From NCBI GenBank assembly GCA_025355875.1, contig JANXYV010000045.1, forward strand, positions 32,300-96,299: 64,000 bases of DNA, given 5' to 3'. The position numbers and the translations under genes were made by a program. Positions 31,631 through 41,204 of the stretch are shown here, piece by piece. The number at the start of each line of letters is the position of its first letter. The stretch's first letter is position 1. This DNA is from Prolixibacteraceae bacterium (GTDB lineage Bacteria > Bacteroidota > Bacteroidia > Bacteroidales > Prolixibacteraceae). The notes under the pieces are model-generated. The model searched no databases. It saw nothing but the letters and a program-made list of their open reading frames with translations, and was not told where the DNA came from.

Positions 31631-33145
31631 ATGAGAAACTTACGCAGTTTGCTCGATATGTGGCCCGACCCTCGAATGAAGGAAACCATCCGGAGCCTGT
31701 GGCGCACGGTTTTCCCGGAAGCCCCTGCCGATAACAAAACCTATGGCCGCAAGAATAAAGCATGGAGCGAAGTGAGCGGAGGTGGTTCTGCAACTTCTGG
31801 CCTTGGTATGGACTTTACCTCTGGTGCTGCGGTTGACTTGGGTGTACCTTCAACGATCGACTCAACCACAGAGAATACTCTTACAGAACATAGCCATACC
31901 CATAAACTTGGGGATATTGGAATAGCAAATATCGTTGACGGAACACCTGTTGAATATGGGGCATTGTACAATTGGTATGCTGCAACGGATTCAAGAAAGA
32001 TAACAAGTTCCGAAGATTGGGTTGTGCCAACATTTGTAAATTATACTGATTTAATAAATCCTTTAGGTGGTATTTGGGTCGCAGGTACACACCTAAAGGA
32101 AATAGGAAATATTTATTGGGATTCTTCAAATATTGATGCAGATAATTCTACTGGATTCAACGGGAGGGGTACTGGTATAAGGGAGGTTTCTAATGGTAAT
32201 TTTATACAAATAAATACTTCTACTAGAATTTGGTTTATTCCAGAATATCCCAATATTTATGGTGAGTTCTTATTAACAACAAATGATACGTATGCCTTCT
32301 GTGGATCAAGTACTATGGAGGAATATCAAAAATTTGGGAATACTATCAGACTTATTTATACTGGTTCAAGTTCGCCCACTTCATACACCGGAAATGACGG
32401 TAAAGTTTACCCAGTTGTTAAAATAGGTGATCAGTATTGGCTCGCTGCTAACCTAAACGAGACTAAATTCCGTAATGGAGATTGGCTTCACGGCTACGAG
32501 AATGGCATTTACACACCAATTACAAACGAAAATTGGGTTGCACTGACCACCGAAGGAATGTGCTATTATGATGATAACGAAGCCAATGGTGGAGGACAAG
32601 TTCCTTTAACTTCTACACTACAACAGCTTCAATCAAAATCTCACAACCCGGTAACCATAGCCGAAGCATCCGCTTCACTGGCAAGCATTGACGAAAATCA
32701 GGTATTGACGATTGAGCCTCAATCAGGAGGTGACAATTACGTGGATTCGGCTGATTTGGATACCAACGCCAAACTTACTTTAGGCAGAACAGGCACATTG
32801 GCAGATTTGGATGTTCAGTTTGGGAAGGTTGCTAAAACAAACAGTTATAATGACTTGGGAGACAAACCCGCACTGGCAGTCGTTGCCACTTCCGGTAGTT
32901 ATAATGATCTCAATAATAAACCCGCAGCAGACATCGACATAAAAGTAGCTTTTAATTTCATTACAACTGCTGAACTTTATTTTGAATACAACTGTCCGCA
33001 GGCAATGGTTTTTACGTCGCAGGAGTTTGAATTTCTGATTGCAACGATTGCACCACCACTGAACACCAACCTCGCCAAGTACGATAAAGTAACCATATCG
33101 GCACAGCGAACAGGATTGATCATACTTAACGGACATACGCTATGA
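31631..33145 (+). CDS. Tail fibre/receptor-binding protein with FISUMP-type domain
   Basis: 504 residues. The N-terminal 110 residues form a tail-attachment-like region. The centre holds a Fib_succ_major (FISUMP) type domain: EYGALYNWYAATDSRKITSS, then VPTFVNYTDLINPLGG, and a second half with YPVVKIGDQYWLAANLNETK and EGMCYYDDNE. The FISUMP family is known mainly from secreted surface proteins of Bacteroidota and Fibrobacteres. The C-terminal part has tail-fibre repeats (TNSYNDLGDKPALAVVATSG and SYNDLNNKPAADI). Probable host-recognition protein. Its stop overlaps the next start (ATGA). Confidence 0.85.
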   Translation: MRNLRSLLDMWPDPRMKETIRSLWRTVFPEAPADNKTYGRKNKAWSEVSGGGSATSGLGMDFTSGAAVDLGVPSTIDSTTENTLTEHSHTHKLGDIGIANIVDGTPVEYGALYNWYAATDSRKITSSEDWVVPTFVNYTDLINPLGGIWVAGTHLKEIGNIYWDSSNIDADNSTGFNGRGTGIREVSNGNFIQINTSTRIWFIPEYPNIYGEFLLTTNDTYAFCGSSTMEEYQKFGNTIRLIYTGSSSPTSYTGNDGKVYPVVKIGDQYWLAANLNETKFRNGDWLHGYENGIYTPITNENWVALTTEGMCYYDDNEANGGGQVPLTSTLQQLQSKSHNPVTIAEASASLASIDENQVLTIEPQSGGDNYVDSADLDTNAKLTLGRTGTLADLDVQFGKVAKTNSYNDLGDKPALAVVATSGSYNDLNNKPAADIDIKVAFNFITTAELYFEYNCPQAMVFTSQEFEFLIATIAPPLNTNLAKYDKVTISAQRTGLIILNGHTL

Positions 33146-35484
33146 AAATTCGTGAATACATACAGGTTTATGACACAGGGGTTATTCCTGAAAGTCAGAT
33201 TGATCCTAATAAATTGCAAATTGCTATTGAGGCAGATGCCAACCAGATATTCACTATACCAACACTCAATAATTTTTTGTACACCAATTATTTAGGGAAC
33301 AGTACTGCATCAGGTACCTTGGTGTATAATTATACGGTTGACTGGGGCGACGGGGCAATAACCGCAGGAATAAATACCTACAACTCTGCAAGCAGGATTC
33401 ATACCTATCTCGAAGCAGGGAGATATACTATTCAAATTTCAGGTACTTTCCCGTGCTGGGACACTAATGGTGATGCTCAAATCAGGCTTTTGATCACACG
33501 GGTGCTTAGTTGGGGAAATATTGGATTGAAGAAAATCAATTTTAATGGATGTACTGCTTTAATTGCATTGCCTGATCAGCAATCAAAACTAACATCATTG
33601 CTTACAGCAGTTAACTTCTGTAATGGCTGCACGTCTTTAACAGCCATTCCTTACGGGACATTTTTTGGGAATTCGGTTGTGGCTGACTTTAACTACTGTT
33701 TTTATAATTGCGCTAAATTGAAGATAATAAATGCTACCACATTCAGGGATAATACAAATGCCTATACGATGCAATATGCGTTTGGAAGTTGTGCAAAATT
33801 AGAATCCATTCCTGCAACTTTATTTAGTACCAATACACTAATAAAAAAATTTAACTATTTATTCTATAGTTGTTCTACCCTAACTTCTATACCATCAGCA
33901 TTATTTCAGTACAATACAGCCGTCGACAGCGATTTTACATGTACTTTTTATAACTGTACTGCTATCACATCCGTTCCGTCAGGTTTGTTCACCAATGTTA
34001 AATCGGCTACTTTTGGTAATACATTTTCTCAATGTTATTCAATAGCAACTATTCCCGCAGATTTGTTTAAAGGACAAAACAGATGCACATCATTTAATAA
34101 TACGTTCAGCTATTGTTATAAACTGCAAGGTGTTCCCTCCGGAGTATTCGATTTAGATGTGGCCGGGAGCAATTTATGTACAAATATGGGTGCGTGTTTT
34201 TACAATTGTGGAACAGATGTGAGTGTAACTTCTTTTACTATTGCCAATAATGTATTTAATCAGTTGAGGGCGGTTACAACTTTTGCCTCTTGCTTTTCTA
34301 CTTGTACAAAATTAGAAACTATACCAACCGATTTATTTAAGTATTGTGTTGCGTGTACTTCATTTTCCGGAACGTTTTCAAGTTCAGGTGTTGCATCAAT
34401 CCCTTCAGGACTGTTTTCTTACTGCACCTTATGCACTACGTTTGATTCAACCTTTCAAGCTACAAAGATTACATCAATCCCTTCCGGACTATTTTCTTAT
34501 TGCACAGAGGTCACTGTTTTTCAATCTACTTTTGCCTCTTGCATATATCTTATCAGTTCCGGTATTCCGTCTGATATATTTACCAATTGTACTAAAGTAT
34601 TGTATTTTGGATATGGTACTATTGGAAGTGGTGCATATTATTACGGGGTATTCTATAATTGTACAAATGCCGGGTTTACTTCTATTCCGGCTGGGTTATT
34701 CGATTCGTGCGTGAACGTAATTTCTATGAATGGAGCATTTTTCGGAACTAAAATAACCTCAATTCCAAACGACCTTTTGAGGTATTGTACCGCCTTAACC
34801 AATGCAGAATATGTATTTTACGGAACCAGTATTACATCAACAACCGGCAACATTTTTCAATATAACCGTCAAATTACTTCTGTATTTGCTTGTTTCGGGA
34901 GTTGCACCCAACTAACCACTGTTCACGTTGACACATTTAAAACCTACGGGAATAACCCCAATGGCATTGTAGATTTCGGATCATGCTTCTCTGGTTGTAC
35001 AAATGTTGGTTTTACAACCGTTCCTGCTGACCTTTTCAAATATTCAGTCAATGCAAAAAAATTTAATAACAGTTTCAACAGTTGCACTAAATTTACCACT
35101 ATTCCTGCAGGATTATTTAGTTACAATACCATTGCAGAAGAGTTTGTCGGCTGTTTTTATATGACGGCTATAACCTCTATCCCTTCTACTCTTTTTACAG
35201 GACTAACCGCGATAAAGACATTTCAAAACTGTTTTCAATATTGCAGCGAATTAACCTCTATTCCTTCTACTCTGTTCGATGATCAAGGATTATCGTTAAG
35301 TGTAAATTGGATGAATTGTTTTCAGGCACAGGCAACAAGTTCAGCATATAGCAAGATAACAAGTGCTGCCCCAACACTTTGGACAAAAGGGAATAGTCCA
35401 GTTGGGACAGCTTGTTTTAACAACCGCACCACCTCACCAAACTGGTTTAGTAATTCAGCATCAATACCGGCAGGATGGAAATAA
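33142..35484 (+). CDS. Large BspA-like leucine-rich repeat tail protein
   Basis: 780 residues. After an N-terminal collagen-like/PKD-like strand region (VYNYTVDWGDGAITAG around residue 60) come more than twenty tandem repeats of roughly 25-28 residues with the pattern CxxLTSIPSxLFxxxxxxxxFxxxFxxC, as in BspA-type surface LRR proteins. Composition is AT-rich and rich in Cys, Thr, Ser, Phe, unlike the neighbouring phage genes, which suggests separate acquisition. It ends with GTACFNNRTTSPNWFSNSAS. Coupled to the preceding fibre gene by ATGA. Likely adhesin acting in host binding. Confidence 0.85.
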   Translation: MKIREYIQVYDTGVIPESQIDPNKLQIAIEADANQIFTIPTLNNFLYTNYLGNSTASGTLVYNYTVDWGDGAITAGINTYNSASRIHTYLEAGRYTIQISGTFPCWDTNGDAQIRLLITRVLSWGNIGLKKINFNGCTALIALPDQQSKLTSLLTAVNFCNGCTSLTAIPYGTFFGNSVVADFNYCFYNCAKLKIINATTFRDNTNAYTMQYAFGSCAKLESIPATLFSTNTLIKKFNYLFYSCSTLTSIPSALFQYNTAVDSDFTCTFYNCTAITSVPSGLFTNVKSATFGNTFSQCYSIATIPADLFKGQNRCTSFNNTFSYCYKLQGVPSGVFDLDVAGSNLCTNMGACFYNCGTDVSVTSFTIANNVFNQLRAVTTFASCFSTCTKLETIPTDLFKYCVACTSFSGTFSSSGVASIPSGLFSYCTLCTTFDSTFQATKITSIPSGLFSYCTEVTVFQSTFASCIYLISSGIPSDIFTNCTKVLYFGYGTIGSGAYYYGVFYNCTNAGFTSIPAGLFDSCVNVISMNGAFFGTKITSIPNDLLRYCTALTNAEYVFYGTSITSTTGNIFQYNRQITSVFACFGSCTQLTTVHVDTFKTYGNNPNGIVDFGSCFSGCTNVGFTTVPADLFKYSVNAKKFNNSFNSCTKFTTIPAGLFSYNTIAEEFVGCFYMTAITSIPSTLFTGLTAIKTFQNCFQYCSELTSIPSTLFDDQGLSLSVNWMNCFQAQATSSAYSKITSAAPTLWTKGNSPVGTACFNNRTTSPNWFSNSASIPAGWK

Positions 35485-35543
35485 AAAAAGGACCTTTCTC
35501 TAAATCTCCCGTTCGGCTGAGCACATAATTAAAGTACATAACG

Positions 35544-35621
35544 ATGAAAGCAAAACATTTAATAAACGCGATTTTTAACCTTCCCACTACGGGGGAATTA
35601 GAAGGGGGCTTCTCATGCTAA
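35544..35621 (+). CDS. Short ORF (25 residues) before the 35615 gene
   Basis: MKAKHLINAIFNLPTTGELE then GGFSC. Its second half overlaps a family B-like repeat (CTTCCCACTACGGGGGAATT) and its end overlaps the next gene start. It could be a truncated gene remnant. Confidence 0.3.
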   Translation: MKAKHLINAIFNLPTTGELEGGFSC

Positions 35622-37513
35622 CCCTCTCCCTCGCCTCCGTTGCTATTCCGATCCCTGCGGATTTTTCGATGCAACTCACATGGAAATCGCCCATGTGCGA
35701 TTTCGAAAAGATTCCTTCAGGGTATGGATTGGGAATTTCGCTGCCTATTAACGAACATACCCGTGCGCTGTTTGGAAATCCGGAGCGATTCTCGAAGCAT
35801 CGGTCCCTGAGCTTGTCGAATGGGTTCCCCGGTTTTGAGGTTCGTTTTTCAGGAGTATTGTTGATGGCCGGTACGCTCAAAATTAACTCGTGCAGCAAAG
35901 ATGCCTACGATGCAACCCTGATCGACCAGGTGGGAGTATTGAGTGAAAAAGAGGCAGAGCGCAATATTCTGGAAATACCCGCATTTTCGGAAGAAATTGC
36001 CTGGGAAAATAAAACCAGTTACGACCCTGCCACCGATGCGTATTGCTGTTTCCCGATCCGGAATCCCGATTTTTTCAAAGATAAGGGAATGAAAGTTCCG
36101 ACTACAAACGCCGGAAACCCAGAATCGGATGTCGAGGTATTGCGCTATATTTTTAACCATTCGGTTTCGGCCAAAGTGAATAAGCTGGCTGTTGGCGGAA
36201 CTATTGCACAGGAAGAAGGAACGATTGACCTTGTTGAGACTGCTGTTGATACGACTTACGACAACCAGGCGCTGAGTGTCGTCAGTCCGTTCTTTTTTTT
36301 AAATAAAATTATCGGTAGCGTATTGAAAGACAACCTGTTTTTTATTACCGATAATTGCATCTCGACCGACGACGACTTGAAACTGTTGTGTCTGTATAAC
36401 AATTACGACATCACGCCCATGAGTTTTGGAGTGACGCAAACGAACGAGTACATCGTTTCAACCGAACACGACGATCAGGATATTTTATCGCCTTACCTGG
36501 CGGTTTATATCAAAAACATAACCGGTTATTTTCGCGTTTATCCCATCGACTTGAAGCTGACTCCAAAAAACCACCTTCCTAAGATGAAAGCCGGTGAATT
36601 GCTGCTTTCAACACAAAATTACCTGAACATGGTGTTCCATTTTCTTCCCGACAATACGGTGCGGGCGCTTGGCCGCGATGATTTGATTACTTCGGAAGCC
36701 GTTGATATAGAACCCTGGTTTATGGGTGAGTGGGCTATTGGAGAGCAGAAAAACACAGCCGTCAACCTGCAATGGGAACCCGATGCAAACGACTTGCAGT
36801 TTGGCGAGCGGTTTACCAATTTAGACGACCGCCGGGCCGACATCAAAGCGCCTGTTTCGGCATGGGCAGATCTGGATGCAATTACCTCGCCGCAGGAGGG
36901 TGAAATACGATTTCTGACCGACTTGGGCCTGTTTGTAGAATATGGCTGGAGAACGATTGACGACCCAATGAACCAAACGCTGAATGCCACTTCGCACGAT
37001 GTGCTTGGTTGGAGCGAAATCAGCATTGCCTATCAGAATGGCTGGTACGAATACGGACGCGAAGAGGTGGAAAACATTAAAACAGGTTGGAGTACACTGG
37101 CCGGAAACTTCGATGATCCGGTTTTGCAACTGCTTTACCGTATACTGACCGTCCGGCAACAGGGAAATATGAGTTTCTGGAAGGCGAAACAACAGGCATT
37201 TTCGCCGCGCCTGATGCTTTATAATCCGACCGACAATACAGGATACAACGAAAATACCAATCTATCGCTGAAATGGGATAAGAGCGATAAGGGAATTATG
37301 GCCAAATACTGGCGCAACTGGCTGCCGTTCTGGGCTAACCGGCTGCCGGTAACCGGTAGTTTCGATGTGCCGGTGAATGTACTGCGGTACCTGATCTGGA
37401 ACATCTGCCAGAAATACCGCACCCGCGAAGGCGAATTCCTGATCGAAGAAATGAGTTGCGAGATCTATATTGACCGGATTGGAGTGGTGGAGGTAAAAGG
37501 GTTTAAAGTATAG
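35615..37513 (+). CDS. Phage tail/baseplate protein
   Basis: 632 residues. The N-terminus (SFMQLTWKSP-like: PADFSMQLTWKSP and GISLPINEHTRALFGNPERF) matches a widespread Bacteroidota phage tail protein family located near the tail tip. A family A repeat lies in frame around residues 63-70 (SLSLSNGFPGF). The body is beta-rich with YTKPE-free sequence and ends WNICQKYRTREGEFLIEEMS. It may be a tail-tip hub or tailspike base; no peptidase motif is visible. Confidence 0.72.
   Translation: MLTLSLASVAIPIPADFSMQLTWKSPMCDFEKIPSGYGLGISLPINEHTRALFGNPERFSKHRSLSLSNGFPGFEVRFSGVLLMAGTLKINSCSKDAYDATLIDQVGVLSEKEAERNILEIPAFSEEIAWENKTSYDPATDAYCCFPIRNPDFFKDKGMKVPTTNAGNPESDVEVLRYIFNHSVSAKVNKLAVGGTIAQEEGTIDLVETAVDTTYDNQALSVVSPFFFLNKIIGSVLKDNLFFITDNCISTDDDLKLLCLYNNYDITPMSFGVTQTNEYIVSTEHDDQDILSPYLAVYIKNITGYFRVYPIDLKLTPKNHLPKMKAGELLLSTQNYLNMVFHFLPDNTVRALGRDDLITSEAVDIEPWFMGEWAIGEQKNTAVNLQWEPDANDLQFGERFTNLDDRRADIKAPVSAWADLDAITSPQEGEIRFLTDLGLFVEYGWRTIDDPMNQTLNATSHDVLGWSEISIAYQNGWYEYGREEVENIKTGWSTLAGNFDDPVLQLLYRILTVRQQGNMSFWKAKQQAFSPRLMLYNPTDNTGYNENTNLSLKWDKSDKGIMAKYWRNWLPFWANRLPVTGSFDVPVNVLRYLIWNICQKYRTREGEFLIEEMSCEIYIDRIGVVEVKGFKV
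35801..35826 (+). repeat. Family A repeat in 35615 gene
   Basis: CGGTCCCTGAGCTTGTCGAA then TGGG; right arm of family A, in frame, encoding RSLSLSNG. Confidence 0.7.
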
Positions 37514-37546
37514 CCCGTTGTTTTTTTTGTCCTTTCGTGCCAAAGG

Positions 37547-38446
37547 ATGTGGCCGTATTTTCGAAAGAAAAACGACATGATTTTGAACTTCAACTTTACA
37601 GGCTTCTCTGACTTATTATGGAAAACAATATGCGGAACCGTTAGTGCTATCCTCGGATATTTTCTTCCAATCAAAGATTTAGTGCATTTGATTATTTTGT
37701 TTTTTCTTGTTGATATGATTTTTGGATACTGCGCCGCCCGGAAATTGCGTGGCGAAAAGTTCTCGACCCGAATTGTATGGCATACTACTTTTCCCCGAAT
37801 GTTGATTTCAATCGTCCTGATTATCATGGCTTATTTGTGGGACACAACCTGCCACCAGGATTGGCTCCCGACATACAACCTGATTGGTTGGTTTATTTCC
37901 GGCATCCTCATTTTTTCAATTGCCAAGAATGGATATAAAGTAACCAAGTGGCGCGGATTTATAGGGCTTGAAAACCTGCTTCAAAAGAAAATAAAAGACG
38001 AAACAGGAATAAATCTTCCCAAAAACCTGATCCTGATCCTTGTATTCCTTTTTTCTGCAGTTATTTCCCACGCGCAAACCTACCTGAAGGCAGCTGATAA
38101 GGATGATTACAACAAAAACTACCTTCCTTATTGCCAGGCTCCGGTTGAAAGAACATTCATTATGAAAGGCGAGGTTACGCTTCTCCTCGTGAATGGCTAT
38201 TATCATCAACCGAATGGCGATTACATTGCCAAGTTTCCGCTTGTGGTGAAATGGTATCCTATTGAAGTCAGGAATACTGTTTGCGAAAGCTATCAGCAAG
38301 ACATTACGGCCTATTTCAAGGCGAATGTTCCCAGAAGATACCCCTGGTCAGTTGATGATTATTACAAGAATTGGAAAACAGGAAAGATACAGGCTGGCGA
38401 TATGGATTCAAAATTTTGTGGTATTTGTCCATATCCATTGAAATGA
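37547..38446 (+). CDS. Holin-like membrane protein fused to a secreted domain
   Basis: 299 residues (an ATG at 37577 is an alternative start). The first 150 residues resemble phage holins with several membrane helices (ICGTVSAILGYFLPI, LVHLIILFFLVDMIFGYCAA, MLISIVLIIMAYLWD, LIGWFISGILIFSIA). Then comes LPKNLILILVFLFSAVISHA, which looks like a signal sequence with an AxA-type end (SHAQ), and a 115-residue Cys-containing extracytoplasmic domain. This looks like a fusion of a holin with a formerly separate secreted lysis protein. It heads the lysis cassette. Confidence 0.8.
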   Translation: MWPYFRKKNDMILNFNFTGFSDLLWKTICGTVSAILGYFLPIKDLVHLIILFFLVDMIFGYCAARKLRGEKFSTRIVWHTTFPRMLISIVLIIMAYLWDTTCHQDWLPTYNLIGWFISGILIFSIAKNGYKVTKWRGFIGLENLLQKKIKDETGINLPKNLILILVFLFSAVISHAQTYLKAADKDDYNKNYLPYCQAPVERTFIMKGEVTLLLVNGYYHQPNGDYIAKFPLVVKWYPIEVRNTVCESYQQDITAYFKANVPRRYPWSVDDYYKNWKTGKIQAGDMDSKFCGICPYPLK

Positions 38447-38655
38447 TATTTGTCGGAGTAGTTAAAGGAAATAAGGAAATAGCATTTCGGTTTGACACTG
38501 CTAATGCCGAAGAAGGATGTTATTATGACATTAGAAAGTTGCCAAAAGGAACGATCAGGAGAATCATGAAAAATAACATGAAAGTTGGTGATGATCCTAA
38601 GCCTTATTCTGGTGAATTTGAATTGAAGTTTGAAAAACTTAGAAAATATAAATGA
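38443..38655 (+). CDS. Hypothetical lysis-cassette protein
   Basis: 70 residues from the ATG at 38443, which overlaps the holin stop (ATGA). It is soluble and basic (RKLPKGTIRRIMKNNMK), unrecognised, and lies between holin and muramidase genes. Confidence 0.65.
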   Translation: MIFVGVVKGNKEIAFRFDTANAEEGCYYDIRKLPKGTIRRIMKNNMKVGDDPKPYSGEFELKFEKLRKYK

Positions 38656-38656
38656 C

Positions 38657-39187
38657 ATGGCAGATTTTACAAAAGCTTATGAGTTGATGATCGTCAATGA
38701 AGGCGGTTACGTCAACGATCCGGACGATCCGGGCGGAGAAACCTACAAAGGAGTTGCCCGCAAGATTTTTAGCAAATGGGACGGCTGGCCAAAGATAGAC
38801 CTTTTGAAGCGTCAGCCCGGTTTCCCGGGCAATCTCGACAAAGACACGGAACTTCAGCAGAGCGTTGAAGATTTCTATCAGGTTCAATTCTGGAACCGTA
38901 TTTCCGGGAGTCTTATTTCGGAACAGGCCGTTGCAAACTCCATATTTGATTTTGCAGTGAACGCCGGTGTAGGCACTTCCGGCTCTCTGGCACAGGTAGT
39001 TGTTGGCACTCCTGCCGATGGAGTTATTGGAGATATTACCGTTGGTGAAATCAACAAATGTGATGTTGCTTTCTTCCTGTCTTCATTTGCCTTGGCTAAG
39101 ATTGCCAGGTATGTTCACATTGTAAAGAAACGGCCTGCAAGTCGAAAGTATTTCTATGGATGGGTGTGCAGAACGTTAGTCGAATAA
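38657..39187 (+). CDS. Endolysin, GH108-type N-acetylmuramidase
   Basis: About 176 residues. The N-terminus KAYELMIVNEGGYVNDPDDP followed by GGETYKGVA is the signature of glycoside hydrolase family 108; the Glu of NEGGY is the catalytic acid. The C-terminus YGWVCRTL matches the peptidoglycan-binding-3 module. No signal peptide, so export depends on the holin. Start at 38657, one base after the preceding stop. Confidence 0.93.
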   Translation: MADFTKAYELMIVNEGGYVNDPDDPGGETYKGVARKIFSKWDGWPKIDLLKRQPGFPGNLDKDTELQQSVEDFYQVQFWNRISGSLISEQAVANSIFDFAVNAGVGTSGSLAQVVVGTPADGVIGDITVGEINKCDVAFFLSSFALAKIARYVHIVKKRPASRKYFYGWVCRTLVE

Positions 39188-39203
39188 TTTAAAACAGATA
39201 GTC

Positions 39204-39695
39204 ATGAGTATAATTACAGACATTTTATCAGGTGGAGCATCCAAGTTGATTGATTCGATAGGCAATGTCCTTGACAATGTAATAACCACCAAAGAAGAAA
39301 AGCAAACGCTTGACAATGAAATAATGAAGGCAGAAATGGAATTTCAGCTTGAATTGGCAAAAATGAGCATTCAGGAGCAGCAGGCTGTTTTGGGTGACGT
39401 ACAGAACGCCAGACAGCGTGACATTCAGATTCAGACTTCTTCTGAAACGACCAAGTTTAATAAGCAGTTGATGCCAATTTTAACCTTGGCAACGATAGGG
39501 ATTGTCTTCATCCTGTTTTTTGTAATCGTTTTTGTACCGACTGCAATCAAACAGGAAAGCAAGGAAATTATCATGTACATTCTTGGAGTTGTTTCGACAA
39601 TTTTGGTTCAGGTGTATTCTTACTACTTTGGTTCGTCGGCAGGTAGTGTAAGACACGCCGAAACGATTGCTAACCTTCAAAAGACATCGACATAG
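39204..39695 (+). CDS. Holin-like protein (HP1/3TM type)
   Basis: 163 residues: amphipathic helical N-terminus (about 1-75), then two membrane helices (LMPILTLATIGIVFILFFVI and IIMYILGVVSTILVQVYSYY) and SSAGSVRHAETI. This resembles the 'holin of 3TMs' family next to endolysin genes. Ends the lysis cassette and is followed by a terminator. Confidence 0.78.
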   Translation: MSIITDILSGGASKLIDSIGNVLDNVITTKEEKQTLDNEIMKAEMEFQLELAKMSIQEQQAVLGDVQNARQRDIQIQTSSETTKFNKQLMPILTLATIGIVFILFFVIVFVPTAIKQESKEIIMYILGVVSTILVQVYSYYFGSSAGSVRHAETIANLQKTST

Positions 39696-39760
39696 ATTAA
39701 TACTGTTTGACTTAATAGGTTTATTTGGTTAATTGGTTAATTTTTCGATTTTCATTTTAC

Positions 39761-39792
39761 CTCCTGATCACGGGCTGATCGGGAGATTTTTT
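39761..39792. terminator. Terminator between lysis cassette and integrase
   Basis: CTCCTGATCA / TGATCGGGAG stem with loop CGGGC, then seven-T tract. It can serve the plus-strand lysis genes. Confidence 0.75.
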
Positions 39793-39840
39793 GTTTGTTC
39801 ATTCGTTAAATTGGGCTGTTCATGTAAAAAAACAGCAGTT

Positions 39841-41103
39841 TCATATACAAAATTCAAATTCTTCAGATACGGTTTCAGTCTTTACAAATCCAGGAGGATC
39901 TGGGAATTTTGTTCTGACATGCTCGGACCGGTCGCCAAAGTGTCTGCGGATGTATCGATACGTTGAAGCAATATCAGTGTGCCCTAACTGGTTCATGATC
40001 TCGATAATGGTTGCTCCACTCTCAAGCAACTTTCCGGCGCCGGTATGTTTGAAGGAATACCACTTGTATAAATCAGTCAGCCCTACCCTATTCCTGAATT
40101 TATTGAATCGTTCACGAAGTGTATTATAACCGATTGGTCTATTTCCCGGTCGGCCATACGGACCAATCAGGTACATATCTTTTCCAAAGTTTTGCACTCC
40201 ATGTTCAACGAGTATCGAATACATCTGTGCAGGAATGTCAATAGTTCGCTCTACGCGCTTCTTTGCGATGTGTTTAGGAATGTGTATTGTACGTGCCGAT
40301 AAATTAACCTGATTAAGTTTCAGCTTGAGTAATTCGTCGCCCGGGCGAATAAAACAAAAGTATTGAAGCATCGCACCAAGGAATAGTTGTGGATCTTCAG
40401 CCCGGATGATTGGAAGTATTTGCTGAAGGTCTTCATCTAAAAAAGGAATAGCCGAAAAATCCTCTCCGGTTTCGGGCAGTTCAATTTTCCCAACCGGACT
40501 TTCATTGATTACCTTACGATCAATAAGATAAGCCCAGAACCCGTCGAGCGTTAATTTATATTTTTCAACCGTTGGTCCGGCCAGTTTACGGTCAATAATC
40601 AGGTAATCAAAAAAACGCAAAATAAGGTCATGATTGTAAGTGGAGAGATCGTTATCAACCAGTTTTTCACGCTCAAGCCAGGATACAAATTCACGCAGCT
40701 TTCCCCGGTAACTTTCGTAAGTCTTTTTTGCTTTGATATTCTTCTGAAGAGTAACGTATTCTGAAGCATAAAACCTGACGTTTTTATTTGCCTTTCGCTT
40801 TCGTCCGTAAACCTGTGCTGCCTGATGATACTCCAGATCATCGACATAAACCACTTGAACCGATGAATCATCGGTCGGATTCCAACCCTTCAGCAATTTT
40901 GCAGTGAGGTTGCTTATTAATTCTTCGGCATACTTATACCTCTCCTTTTTGGTTCGGAGCTGGCCAAATCCTTCCTGGTATCGCTTCCTAACCATTTTCC
41001 CATCACGCGGATTCCGATACCCTAATTCAATCCACCAAGGTTTTGAAAGGTCGCCACCCTGATCAAACAGGCGTGGCGACCTGAATAATTTCTGTCGTTT
41101 CAT
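39841..41103 (-). CDS. int: Prophage tyrosine-type integrase
   Basis: 420 residues from the ATG at 41103; an in-frame upstream ATG at 41169 adds a hydrophobic leader not typical of integrases. N-terminal Arm-binding-like region, SAM-like core domain, and C-terminal catalytic domain: FIRPGDELLKLKL (Arg I), HIPKHIAKKRVE (Lys), YSFKHTGAGKLLESGATIIE with Lys in place of the usual second Arg of the HxLRH box, QLGHTDIASTYRYIRR with the catalytic Tyr. It catalyses insertion and excision at ssrA. It lies beside the tmRNA gene and points away from it. Confidence 0.95.
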   Translation of the reverse strand: MKRQKLFRSPRLFDQGGDLSKPWWIELGYRNPRDGKMVRKRYQEGFGQLRTKKERYKYAEELISNLTAKLLKGWNPTDDSSVQVVYVDDLEYHQAAQVYGRKRKANKNVRFYASEYVTLQKNIKAKKTYESYRGKLREFVSWLEREKLVDNDLSTYNHDLILRFFDYLIIDRKLAGPTVEKYKLTLDGFWAYLIDRKVINESPVGKIELPETGEDFSAIPFLDEDLQQILPIIRAEDPQLFLGAMLQYFCFIRPGDELLKLKLNQVNLSARTIHIPKHIAKKRVERTIDIPAQMYSILVEHGVQNFGKDMYLIGPYGRPGNRPIGYNTLRERFNKFRNRVGLTDLYKWYSFKHTGAGKLLESGATIIEIMNQLGHTDIASTYRYIRRHFGDRSEHVRTKFPDPPGFVKTETVSEEFEFCI

Positions 41104-41204
41104 AATGTTTGAAAAAGTGCGTCCCCACGCCCAAAACCAAACAGATACATACAGAAATACACTTTTCAAAAAATGAGATACAAAATAAATTTATAACTCA
41201 TTGA

